A program made the translations under genes and the position numbers. From Paramecium sonneborni (taxonomy: Eukaryota > Ciliophora > Oligohymenophorea > Peniculida > Parameciidae), in contig CAJJDN010000004.1 of the NCBI GenBank assembly GCA_905182985.1, positions 898,551-962,550 of the forward strand: a DNA stretch of 64,000 nt, given 5' to 3'. The notes under the pieces were generated by a model. That model searched no databases, was not told the DNA's origin, and was given only the letters and a program-made list of their open reading frames with translations. This document shows, piece by piece, positions 1-12,163 of this stretch (positions are counted from its first letter, which is position 1; the number at the start of each line of letters is the position of its first letter).

Positions 1-282
1 AAAAACTGACTATTGTTCATCAAACGTGATTCATTTTCTATAACTAAATTATTAGTAGATGACAATATCTAATTCACTTCCAAATTTTCTTAAAAATTAT
101 TTACATCTTCTTAGCAACTAAAAAGTATTTCCTCTTATTTACTTCATATCTCCTAGTTAATCACATTCAAACTAATATTATATCTTTTAATCTAAAAAGT
201 CATTCTAAAACTATTCTTCCTAAACAAAGAAAAATTAATCATCATTCTAAGCATCAAAGATTAAGTCATCATCAAAGCTCAT
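1..282 (-). CDS. Unknown acidic protein, N-terminal fragment
   Basis: Unrecognised gene entering from the left edge; only the first ~85 residues are visible. It starts MSFDDDLIFDAQNDD and is rich in Asp, Gln and Phe, then Asn and Ser. A 25-nt intron (118-142, GTA..TAG on the minus strand) restores the frame and avoids a TGA, which supports a real gene. The start is the first ATG after a non-coding AT-rich stretch. No domain can be named from this fragment. Confidence 0.6.
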
Positions 283-721
283 TTTAAATAAATATAAGTA
301 ATTATCGAAAAAAAACACTACCAAAATCATATTCTATCAACCTCTTACCTTCAAAATATCTTATTTCTTATTTTTACACTAAACCAATTCCAATTGTTAA
401 ATATACACATATTAATTTACAATTTCTAATCTATCTGGTTAGAATATTTTATATAATTATTTTTTTTCAAATAGATAATAAATATTAATTCAACACTCTA
501 TTGATAATTTTTCATTTCTATATATAATTTTTAAAATGAGAATTTATTTCTCTCTTTTTTTTTACGTTTACAAAGTTATTTAGAAACTTAACAGATTTTC
601 ATTAAATCTGATAGAACAATTTTATAATTTTATATAAAGAATTTTATTCTTATTGATTCTATGATAATTAATCACTTATATTCATATTCATCATTATATT
701 TTTTTTACTCTATAAATTAAT
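283..721. other. AT-rich intergenic stretch
   Basis: No frame on either strand shows sustained coding character after allowing for TAA/TAG=Gln and short introns. It lies upstream of the minus-strand fragment at 1-282 and probably holds that gene's promoter and the 3' end of the preceding gene. Confidence 0.4.
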
Positions 722-1250
722 TCATTGTTAAAAATTTTTATTAACAGTATCATTAAATTTAAATAGATCTTCTGATAAAGTTAAACATATATTATTTAAT
801 AATTATTTTTAGAAGTTTAGATCACATTTCAATTAATATTGTTATACTATTCTAACTTTAATATCATAGTTCCTTTAATAAATCAAATCTGATGAACCCT
901 CTAAATTAATTTCTATTGTTAATCGTTGTTTTGTATTATTTATCTCCTACAATTAACTTAAATGACATTTTTGAATGAGTTTCATAGTACATTGAAGCAC
1001 TATTCTAAAAATAAAGAAAAGGTATTGATTATCCTTTAATAAACTTCCTCTAAATTTGATATTAAACTTATAATAATTATAATAGATAAGTCAAAATTAA
1101 TGTTTTAAGTTATATTAAATCTCTCACAAATTATATCAATCAACTATTAAGTAAATTTTGATAGTGATAGTTAAATGCATCATTGATTACATTTGTTACT
1201 ATACTGATACTCTATTACTCCTAATCAGTTGTAATATGATTAGAGCAAGA
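722..1250 (-). CDS. Possible small unknown gene, start unresolved
   Basis: The last ~65 codons before the TGA at 722 read as plausible protein, including the stretches NLEGSSDLIYQRNYDIKVR and LSEDLFKFND. Further upstream, two frames alternate and I could not place introns or a start codon convincingly. It may be a small multi-exon gene or a decayed copy. No family recognised. Confidence 0.3.
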
Positions 1251-1442
1251 AAATTATATGTTATATACCTAAAACACATAATGCAACTTAAATTCTATTT
1301 TACATACTTATTTTTCAATATATAATAATAAAATAAAAATAATTCTGTTTCAAAATAAAAAATTGAATTTAAATTTTTATTTTTATGGGGAAATAAGAAA
1401 ATATAAATTAAATAAGTCTTATAAAATCAAAATTGATAAGTT

Positions 1443-2523
1443 TCAGTTATTTAAAAATTTTTTTTATTTCCAAAGATCTATGAGGGATTTTATATTTTTA
1501 TTTTGCAAATTTTATACTATTTATTATTCTTAATTTAACTTATCCATGCAAACCATGAGAAACATTCCCATGTGAATAGATGTCAAAGTGTTATGTAATG
1601 TTTCACCATTACTATCAGATTATTTGAATATTGGATCCAAAACACCATTTATTAAGATTTCAAAAATATATTTTGATATTACTAACATGTTTCCTATAAC
1701 TTTATCTTTATCATTTTGGGCCAATTATAATAAATCCTCCTTAAATAATGTTATACAAGATAATGTATAAATCAACTAAAAGACCGTTGTTTATTTAGCT
1801 TCTATCTCTTTTGATTTTTTTTTTGTCAATCTCTCTAATTCAAACATTTAATAGAGGATAGAGTAAAGTAGGTTGCAATGATTGATGTCATTCTCATCAT
1901 AATACTTTTTACCTTCTGTTATGATGATTTATTTTTAATTTTAATAGAGTGATTATTTAGTTGTAATTGTGAAACAGCAACATTTTGTTGATGTTTTTTT
2001 TTTTAAATATGGCTTATTTATTTCTTAAATACGATATTTAACTAAGATTTCACTTAGAGCCTACATCTAACTAAAATTCAAATATATTGTACCAATTGAC
2101 ATATAGATTTTCTCCTTTGGCCTTTTTTTAAATAGGAATAGGGGAATCTAAATTTTCATTATCATAGACACTATTAAATTCTTCTAACCTATCTTCAATT
2201 AAATTTAATGATTCATCTTATTGGTTTATTTATTTATTATTTTGTTTTGATTGCGAATTCTTTTGTTAGATTATATATTGTTATTATTTATGCTATGTTT
2301 ATAATGAATCTTATCTTTGAACTTCAGATTAATTGACATGTTCTTGACGAGAGTATCGAGTATTCTAATTATCAATTTTTATATTTTTTGGAAACAGATT
2401 TACTTATGTAGAATCGGCTCGTTTTTAATATTATTGTTAGAATTGAGATTATTAAATAGTTTAATTCATTGTACTAGCTGTTCCTAATCTTTCTATTTAT
2501 TTCTTATTTTCATTATTATTCAT
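1443..2523 (-). CDS. Unknown protein with low-complexity N-terminus and helical C-terminus
   Basis: About 345 residues. The first ~120 residues are Gln/Asn/Ser-rich and probably disordered; the rest is a helical segment (LFKEDLLQLAQNDKDK, then ISKYIFEILINGVLDPIFKQ). Two introns, 23 nt (ending near 2041) and 20 nt (near 1890-1909), make the length an exact multiple of three. The start is the first Met after a short spacer; the next gene's stop lies only 86 bp upstream at 2610. I do not recognise the family. Confidence 0.6.
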
Positions 2524-2609
2524 TTATGAAAAAAGTATTTATTAATATTTATTAACATTATTGAAATCAGCATGAAAAATTTTAGTTTGACCATACTTAT
2601 TAATTAATA

Positions 2610-5600
2610 TCATTTAAACATTCCAAAAACCCCACTCGATTTCTTTTTATCAATAGCAGAACTTAATTTGTTAATTAAAGCTTCACTAATTTATTATTCA
2701 AATTAAACACCACTTAGTTTTAAAAGATGTGAAGAATAAGACTGAAATTCTTGTTTTTTTCTAAATTTAAAAATATAAAATACTCCTATTGCAAAGCTTC
2801 AAAGAATTTCTAAATATTCTTTTTAAGATGTTCAGCCAATGCCCCATTTTCAGAATTGGAAACTTTTTCTGCCATTTTCTATAATTCATCTTACATTGAA
2901 TTTAATTTTTCATTTAATATTCTATTCTCATCTTTCATTAATTTATTTTATTTCTAAATATAAACAATAATTATATACCATATAAATATCTTCATTTTAT
3001 TCACTTTCTTTTAATTATTAAGCCAATTTAAGATTTTCCATTTTTAAATATTCTTATTCTTTTTTGTACTTCAACAAAATTTGTTTAATATTTGAAGTAC
3101 AATCATCATCATCAATTGATTAATTAACTTTTAATGCACTATTTGGCTCACTAGATTTATTATATGGTCTTGAGGAATTATCTGGTTAACTTGTTACATC
3201 AATTATTTATTAACTCAAAATCCTCTTCTCATTAATCAATTATTTGATTTCTTATTTCTCTTTTTCCAGTTATTTTTTAATATTCTCTAATTACAATTTA
3301 AGCAAAGGCATCTCATAAACTTTAGAACAAACCTATTTAAAAATTGATTCACATTCTTAATTTAATCCAATTTAACTAATTTATGATCCCCATTATTTAT
3401 CTTAGTTTAGAGCCTACTATAACATACTAAATATTGTTAATTATTTTTAATCATACTATTAATGTATATTTGTTGTTGTTTCTGACCAAACCTTAACAGT
3501 TTTATTTAAAAAATTCACTTATATTTGTAAGCTCTCATTTTCTTTTTTTAAAGACTCGTTCATTTATTAAGTTTCTTTGTTATCAAACTATATCATTTAG
3601 ATCTCAATTTCTAAACCTTAACACTTTTCTTACAATAAATAGTTCTTTTCCTATACACTTAATTCATCTTATTCATCTAAATGTTCTCTTATTAGAACTT
3701 CAAGAGGAGATTAAATAATTCTTTGTAATTGTTAATTTTTTAACAATTATATTTATTATTATAAATCTTCAATTACAGCCTTATCCTTACAAGGAGATTC
3801 ATAAATTATATTTTCTTATTTCTAACTTTCAATTTATTATTGCAATTATCTATTTTATTCCTATAATTATTAAATTATTTGATCTCTTGAAACTCCACTA
3901 CTCTTTTTTATCAATAAATCATATGTTTCACTAACATTTTCACTAACTGTTGGAAATATGTTCTATTTTTAATTTTAACTTTTTTAATCATTATTGATTT
4001 CTGATTCATCAAGAGGATTTGTTAAAGATTCTTGCAGTTAATTACTATCAATTTAAGATTCAGAATTTTCTATTTACTCTATGTTTTAAGATTATGAGAT
4101 TTACTCATTTTATATCTTCAAGCTTTCGAACTATTTTTTCCATTAAATTAAACTATGATCTTTGTCTAACATTGTTTGCTATAATTAATCTAATTCTTTT
4201 TCTAATCTTTGTACATCAATCTTTAGTTATTGTGCTAATTCTAATTCATTTTAAAGTTTTTCTTATAATTGATGATTTTCTGACAATTATATATTATGAG
4301 CTTGCTTTTCAGTTTGTAACTATTCCATAAATAATAATTATTAATTTTAGAAATCTTCATTTTGTTAATTCAATTCTTTAATTTCAATCTCCTGTTATTC
4401 ATTCTTTTATTCTAACAAATTTATTTTTTTTGTAAATTCTTCAATTTCTTATCCCATCTGATATATTTTGGCTTCATTTTAACTTAATGTTTCTCTATAC
4501 TATTCATTAAGTTATTGAAGTTCCAAAGATAAAGATTCTTAATTATACTAAAATTGCTATATTTATTCATTCAATTAATTAATTTTTTTTTCCTAATTCT
4601 AAATTGTTTCTAACCTTTGTTTTAAATCATTATTTTATTATTCTAATTTTTTTTCACATACAACATTTATATTTGTTAAGTTTAATATATGCTCATCCAT
4701 TTCTTCTTTTTATAAGATCAATTCTTATTGGGATATTTATAATTATTCAATAGTCTTTTATGTAGTATTCATCTTTTACTCAAGATCATTATATTTTTAT
4801 TCTTTTGATATATTATCCTTTTCTAATAAATTTATTTAATCCCTACAATTTATTATTTCTTATTTGAGTTTTTAGTTTTCTTCTTGGAATTATTCCAATT
4901 ATTTTTCTTTGATTGATTGTTCTTCTTATAAATTTTTCATTTAACTACACTATTATTAATATTAATTTTCTTTTGATTCATAAATGTTAACTTATTACTA
5001 GAAGTTATTAATTTACTTTTAAAAATTTACAATCTCAACATTCTTTAATTCTTCAATAATTTTCTAATCACTTTCTTACTTCAATTTCATAACTTCTGTT
5101 TATTATTTTTCATCTTATAATTAAATTTAGAGTTATTAATTATTTTATTTCAAATTTTCAATTTATGTTTGCAATTCAATTTAACTTTACTACAAATCAT
5201 TTCCCTAATTTGAAATCATATCTATTTTTGATTGCTTTTATGCATTTTCAAATTTTTATGATTCTATCTCATATGATAATTTTTATATTTGTTCTTAATT
5301 TTTTTATCTTTCTTCGAATAAGGTTGCTAAAGATTATTTTAAATCTGCAATTTCTTATTATAGAATGAATTTCTCATTTTAAATTTAATCCAACTTTTAT
5401 TAACTATGAGATTAATTTCTGTTTAATATTTCATTTTCTTATTCTAAATCCTGAAATCTTTCATCTAATTATTCTAATTAACTGTTTATTTCATTATATT
5501 TATTTTAAAATATTTTAATTTGAAATTCTGAATCCTCTAAATTATATTTTTAATCTTCAATTACTATTAATTATTAATTTATATTTTCTTTTAAAATTTC

Positions 5601-8600
5601 AATCTCTTTCTATTATTTTTCACATTCAATTTACAATTTAGAATTTTCATTTTTTAGATTTTCAATATGATTACTTTGTTCATAAATTTTATTATGTAAA
5701 GATAATAAATTCTCTTCTTATGAATTGATTTTTTATATCTATTATTAAACTTCTTATTTATATTCTTAAATGATTCTTTCTAATTTTTATTTATTTTAAA
5801 ATTCTTCTTCTTTTTCAGCTTATTCATTTTTTAATTATCTTATTGTTATTTCCAAATCTTACTTAACATCATCCAAATTTTCTTCTGTTTCTTTTAGAAT
5901 ATTAGTTAATTCTTCAATTTGAGAATATTGATATTAATTTTAAAATTTTTAATTCTCTAATTCATTTTGTAAAACTTATATTTATTACTCCAAATCCTAA
6001 AGTTTTTCATTATTTTGATTTAAATTTTATTATGAATTAATTAAATGATTCTCTAATTCATTTTTAATTATTTGATTATCTTCTCTTAACTTGCAATTCT
6101 CTGCAAAATTAAGATTTGCACTGGTTCTTAATTAAACCATTTCTTCTTAAAATTGATTGATAATAACTTTATTTTAATCAATTTATTCTTTATAAATTTT
6201 TAAATCTCTATTTAAAATTTCTATCTCTTAACTTTTATCCTCAATTTCTTCCTCTAATAATTTTTATTAACTACGAAGATCATAATAAGTGTTTTACAAA
6301 ATATCATAGTTTTATTATGAATCACTCAAATTTTGTTACAATTCTTCATTTATTTTCTAGAGATCTAATACCTACTCTTATATTTCACATTACTTTTAAG
6401 ATTAATTATTTAATTAAGATATCAACTTTTCTTATTCTTCAATCTATAATTCATATGAAAGACACTTTGCATTTAAACAATCTTATTCAAACTTACTTGC
6501 CTACTCTTTCATAGCCATTTCATTAATCTCTTCTTTCTTTAAAGATAATTCATTTAAACTATCTTATAATCTCTATTCAAAATTTTCTAGTTAATCTTAC
6601 AACTTTTTATTTTGATTTTCACAACATTCAATTTTTTAAAGAAGATTATTTATTTAGATCAAACTTTCCTCATATTATTATTATATGATTATTTGTTCTG
6701 TTTCAGCCTGTTTTAATTTACATTTTAATTATTCCAAATCTTCAAGAGTTTCATTAAAATTTTTATCTTATTCATTAATAACTTATTTGTTTTATTATTC
6801 TTATTATTCAAATTACTTCAATGCTTCTTATTATAAAATAATTTATTTCTCTAAAAATTATTACTGTTAAATATTCTATGCCGATTACTAATCTATTTAT
6901 TCATTTTAATTCCTTATTTATTAATGTAATTAATTTATTTCATCTTTAAGTTACTGAATTAAAACTAATTAATCTTAATTGGAACTTATTTAAGTTTATA
7001 ACTTTTCTTATATATCATTCATTTATTTTTATTTTACTTTTTAATCATTATTTTCATTTATTATCTCATTTTTAAGTTCATTCATCATTAATTCTTACTA
7101 GTTTACTTTATTTTAAGATGAAAGTAAATCCATTTTGAACTTCTCAACTTCTTGAGATTTTTCTTAATATTTTTTTAATTAATCATTTAATTAATTTTAA
7201 AGTTATTAATTTTATTAGTTTTAACTATTTTCTTTTTCATTTAATTATTAAATGAGATTTAAATTCTAAATTATCTTTTTATCTTAGTTTTCAATTTAAA
7301 CTTTAAAACTTTCTAATTTTTACAGATATTCTTTTTCTTTATTTTATAAATTTTCAATTTCTATTTCTAATAGCTTATTATTTTCTAATAGATTTTAAGT
7401 TTTGATCTATTATTTGAGTTCTTAATTTTCTTTAATCAGCTTTTATGATTATTCCTATTCTATTTCTAATTATTATTAATATTATTCTAATTATCGAACC
7501 TTTTCCTCTAAATCAAAAGTTAACTCATCTTAAATATTGGTTAAATTTAAATTAATTTGTTTTAACTAATAACATTCATCTTCCATCTTTTTTAATTTTT
7601 TTAATTCTTATTTGACATATTTAATTACTTCTTAATTTTATTCCAAATTAACAGTGCTACTACTTGTCATTTGCTAATGCCATTGTTATAACATTTAAAA
7701 GTATTTCTTATTTTCTTATTCCAAATTAGAAATTTATAAAAGAAATTAAGAATTTTATTTTTGTTATTCCAAATTTAAATTTCTAAATTCGTTCTTTTGT
7801 TATTCAATCTATATCAACTTTGAACTTAATTATTATATTATTTCATCAAATCCTCCTAATTCTTATTAAAATCTTGACATATATTTATTATTACCATCAG
7901 AGATAAATAATTGATCTCCAAATTTACTACTTTATCTTGATATTGCATTTTTCGGTGATTGCGATTTATATAAAAGACTATTTTACTTTTATTTAATTAA
8001 TTAAATAAGCTATTCAAAAAATTTTTCTTTTTCATCTTATTACAATTATATTTATTGTACTAAAGTTTCATTTTCATTTTTTAATAGCTCAAGTTTATTG
8101 TTTATATCTTACAATTTATTTTATAAGATTTATTATAGATTATTATCCTCTACTTTTTTTAACTTTTCTTATAAAATTTTATTTTTCTACTAGAGTTCTT
8201 CGTTATAATTTTCACATTTAATTAAATCTTATTAACCTTTATTTAACAATCTAATTTATGAATTTATTTAATTTTCTGCTTGATTAACTGCATCATTTTT
8301 CTAAATTATTTCATTCTATAATTATTCTATGTTTTCTAATAAATTATCTTTTTAATTATTTAATGAAATTAATTAAATTTTTAATTAATTTATTTCTTCT
8401 TATTGCTCTTTTTAATTATCTAACTCTTCATACAATTTTTTTTCCTTTTGCTGATATTATTAAATAATTTTTTCATTAGCCATCATAATTCTATTTTAAT
8501 CTTCAATCTGTTTGTGTAATTATTATATTTAAGATTATTACTTAACTATTTAGACATGTAATTAATCATTAAGATTTTATAATTCTTAATTATTTTCTTC

Positions 8601-9830
8601 TCCAAATTTCTCTTGTATTACAATTTATTAATATTTTTTTTCTAGATTACTTTATTCTAATTTCAAATCATTAATCACTTATTAATACTTTTAAGCATCA
8701 TTTTCTTTTTTATTTTCAGCTAACTTTTTAAATTTGATTATTTCATTTTATAATTAATTAATTTTTTAATCTTTTTCCTTAGAAGTATTTTTAGATAAAG
8801 ATAATTGATTTATCATTTCTTTAATATTTTATGAAAGCTCCTTAATTGTATCCTTTTAACCATATTAAGATGTCTATAAAGATTATGATACTTGATAATT
8901 TAATTTCTCGATTTAAAGCATTACATTCTCATGTAATGATACTAATTTTTAATGTTCATTCTATATATTATCAATTTATTCATGCTAAGAATTCTATTTT
9001 CTAGGGGTTTCAAACCTAGATTTTTCTCTTGCAATAAATGCTAAAATACTCTTTACTTCATCTATTTTTTCTTTACTTTCTTATTTTTTTATTAATTTTG
9101 ATAAGATATCTCTCATTTTTTCCTCTTTGACTAATAAATCATTCAATCTTTTTTATTTATATTACAATGCATTTTAAAGTAAACCTTCTAACTTTATTAT
9201 TCTACTATCAGCCCTTTCTAATAAATGATTGCATTCATGTTTAAATTGTTCCATTTTTTGTTATTAAATTAAAATTTAATTTTCATAGTTCTTTCTTAAG
9301 TATTCAATTTCTTAATCTTTAGTTTTTAAAATACCATACAATTATTTCATTATTGTTTTTCTTTCTTCAGCTTTTTTCTAATAACCTGCTGTTAATTTAT
9401 TTAAACTTTAATTTTCTAATTCTAATTTTTCAATTTATTCATCTTTGCTTAATTTACATATAGGTATTTAAGCAATAAAATCTTTTATTTATTAATGTTA
9501 TGTTTAATCTTCTATTTATGATATTTTTCCATCACTTTCTACTTTTTCATCATAGAAGTGCCTCTTTTTTTTACAAGAACTTGATCTAGATGGTTATAGA
9601 GTAGAATTAAACGGTAATTTTCTTGAATCAAAATATTCAGAATAATTGGCCCTTGTTCTATTTTTCACTCTATCAGTTGTAAATGATGATGTGTGGGTTA
9701 ATTATTTAGCTTAGTCTGATTGCCTTTAATTTAAACTCTTTATACGATCTAGTAAAGTGTTCCCTGAATTAGTGGGAGGAGAAGAGGAAGTTTGTTTAGT
9801 TTGTTTTGGAAGTAAAGGTTTTTTATTCAT
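2610..9830 (-). CDS. Giant coiled-coil protein (~2,390 residues)
   Basis: One frame runs from the ATG at 9830 to the TGA at 2610. Frame was checked at 9828, 9057, 6705, 4020 and 3531, and all agree. Two small introns near the 3' end (2954-2978, 25 nt; 2761-2783, 23 nt) sum to a multiple of three. The N-terminal ~100 residues are basic and Ser/Thr-rich (MNKKPLLPKQTKQ), followed by an almost continuous Glu/Lys/Gln/Leu/Asn heptad-like coil. The tail is compact and ends KKKSSGVFGMFK. Such long coils in ciliates usually serve basal bodies, cortex or Golgi tethering; that role is inference only. Glutamine is encoded overwhelmingly by TAA/TAG, so a standard-code reading shatters the gene into fragments. 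Confidence 0.8.
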
Positions 9831-10529
9831 TTTTGAATTATTTCGTATTATAAATATGATAATTATCCAATTAAGACAATCAATTTATTTTATTTAAAAT
9901 AATCCTTATGAATTAATTACATATAGATAACAATAATCAATAATCTCTTTATTTTCTCCTTCTTTCTTATATTGAAAATTGTATATAAAAATATAAAAAT
10001 ACATATATATATATTAAATATTAAATAACTAATAAAATCAAATCAGCTAACTTAATTTAATAATTTTATTTAATCAATCAAAAAAGCCTATATTATTAAT
10101 GTACCTCTAATATCAATTACAATAAATTTCCTTTATAAAAAACAATAAAAAGTGTCTTATATCAAAAGATATAGAATTCAGAATTATATTTAGAATTAAT
10201 CATATATTTGACAGTGAAAAGAATAATTATTCAGTTTTAATTCAATAAATGGAATATGAACTAGAAATATTAATAGTTATGATTCACTTTAAATATCAAA
10301 ACTATATAATTTAGAGAAGGATGCTCCAAAATAAGACATTAGTGAATTATTTTTAGAATGTTTAAATGTTTTACAAGTCAAAAAATAAAATAACAAATAA
10401 GAATAGATAAACAGAAAATAAATAATTTTTACTGAATACTTCATATAGTTACTATTTCCTTCATTTTTGGAAGTATTGTTATCATAAAATTTGTAAAATT
10501 ATCAATTTTATTTAAGAGAAATTATAAAT
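9831..10529 (+). other. Intergenic region with a possible small plus-strand coding fragment
   Basis: This separates two minus-strand coiled-coil genes. Most is featureless AT-rich DNA. Between about 10255 and 10450 a plus-strand frame reads like protein (SYDSLQISKLYNLEKDAPKQ, then ISELFLECLNVLQVKKQ). I found neither a convincing start nor the stop, because the frame runs into the antisense of the next gene. It could be a small gene or a decayed fragment. Confidence 0.25.
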
Positions 10530-12134
10530 TCATTAATATTACGCTAATTCAAGTTTTAATCTATCATGTTCCATTTTTAATTTTGCATATTTAAAATCCC
10601 ACATATTATCTAAATCTTTTAATTTGAATTCTAAATCTTCAATTTCATCTCTCAATTTTTCATTGTCAGCTTTGCATTCTTTTACTAGCGAAGTTTTTTA
10701 GACATCTAAAACAATTATTTATTATTTGAAATCTTCACAAATTTTTTTTTTTTCTTATTCAATAGTTACTATTTTATGTTCTAAATCCTTCTTTGCTTCA
10801 AAGATCTTTTCTTAAGTTTTTTCCTTATATTTTAATCTAATTAAATTTAATTATTTACTTGTATTTTGTAATTTACTATGTACATTTCAATTCAGCCTAT
10901 TCTAATTTTGATTTCAATTATAAAACATCTAAAGTTAAATTATCAATTTATTTATCCTTTTCAAGTATAATTAAGTTTAAATTCTTTAATTTTGAATCCT
11001 TATCTCTCTTTTCCATCATAATTTTACTTAAATTATCTAAATTAGCTAATTCTTATTGTTTATAAACTGATATTTATTTTTCTGAAATTTAAATTTAATT
11101 TTATAATCTCTAAATCATTAAAAATTATAATACTTTAATCTCATTTAGATTTTTATCTAATGATGCCGTATAACTTAATTCTAAATTCTTTATTTCCTCT
11201 TAATAATTTTATATTTATTTTTTCAAATCGTTTACTAAACTCATCTACTCAACTAAAACTTTTTAAAATTTTTTACTTTTTATTTATTCTATTTATTGAT
11301 GGTGATCTCTATGTAATGAACTGATTTGATCATTTAATCTTTTTTAACTGTCTTATTTTTCTTATTGTATTTATCTTTCTGCAATACTTAATTATAATTG
11401 TAACTAATTTTTATTTTAAATAATACTTCTTATTTTTACTATTAAGATTTGTTGAATTCATCAATAATCTTTTAAAGCTATTCATTTAACTTTTAAGAGT
11501 ATTATTATTCTGAATTCAATAAATCTTATGACTCTTTATTTTATTATTATAATTTTTGATTTGTTTCTTTTAACTAATCCATTTAAAAAAAAAATCTGCT
11601 TGTTCTAGATTCGACCTCCTAATTTTTTTCTTCAATAAATTAAATTTTCCATTTTTTATTGTTTTCAATTTCCTATTACAATTACAAGATCTCAAGATCC
11701 TTTTATTCAACTAACAACTCTAATTTTAATGTATAGTCTCTATCTTTTTTTACATAAATTGTTAATTATGATAAGATTTCACTAATTGTGCTTTAAGATG
11801 ATAAATTTTTATCTTTAATTATTTAACTGATTGTTTCTAATAGAAGTTCTTTATCCACTATAATAATTAAATCAATTTTACATTTCAAGGCTTCAGTAAG
11901 ATTTAATATGGTATCTTTTAGTTAATAATTCTCCTCTAGTAAGGGTTAAATTAATGACATAAAATATTATGTGTTTTTAGCATCTTTTGAATTTTCTTAT
12001 GGATCTCCATACTTAGAAACATAAAAGCTAATTTCTTAATTACTGAGATGCATTAATTTCGAGGATGGAGATATTTATCGAACTCTCTCAGTTTAGTAAT
12101 TCCTACCCTCCCTATTATAATTTTATAAATTCAT
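10530..12134 (-). CDS. Coiled-coil protein, 534 residues
   Basis: Intronless frame from the ATG at 12134 to the TGA at 10530. The first ~60 residues are basic and disordered (MNLQNYNREGRNYQTER). The remainder is predicted coiled coil rich in Leu, Lys, Glu and Gln, ending KMEHDRLKLELAQYQ. It shares its general composition with the giant coil upstream, but I see no convincing repeated segments between them. No known family; a structural or scaffold role is inferred. The start codon lies 29 bp from the stop of the helicase gene at 12164. Confidence 0.75.
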
Positions 12135-12163
12135 TTAATTAATATTTATAAGATTTAAGAAAA

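Noticed and set aside
1588..1770. Short plus-strand open frame in the first 2 kb
   Set aside because: It is antisense to a well-supported minus-strand gene (1443-2523).
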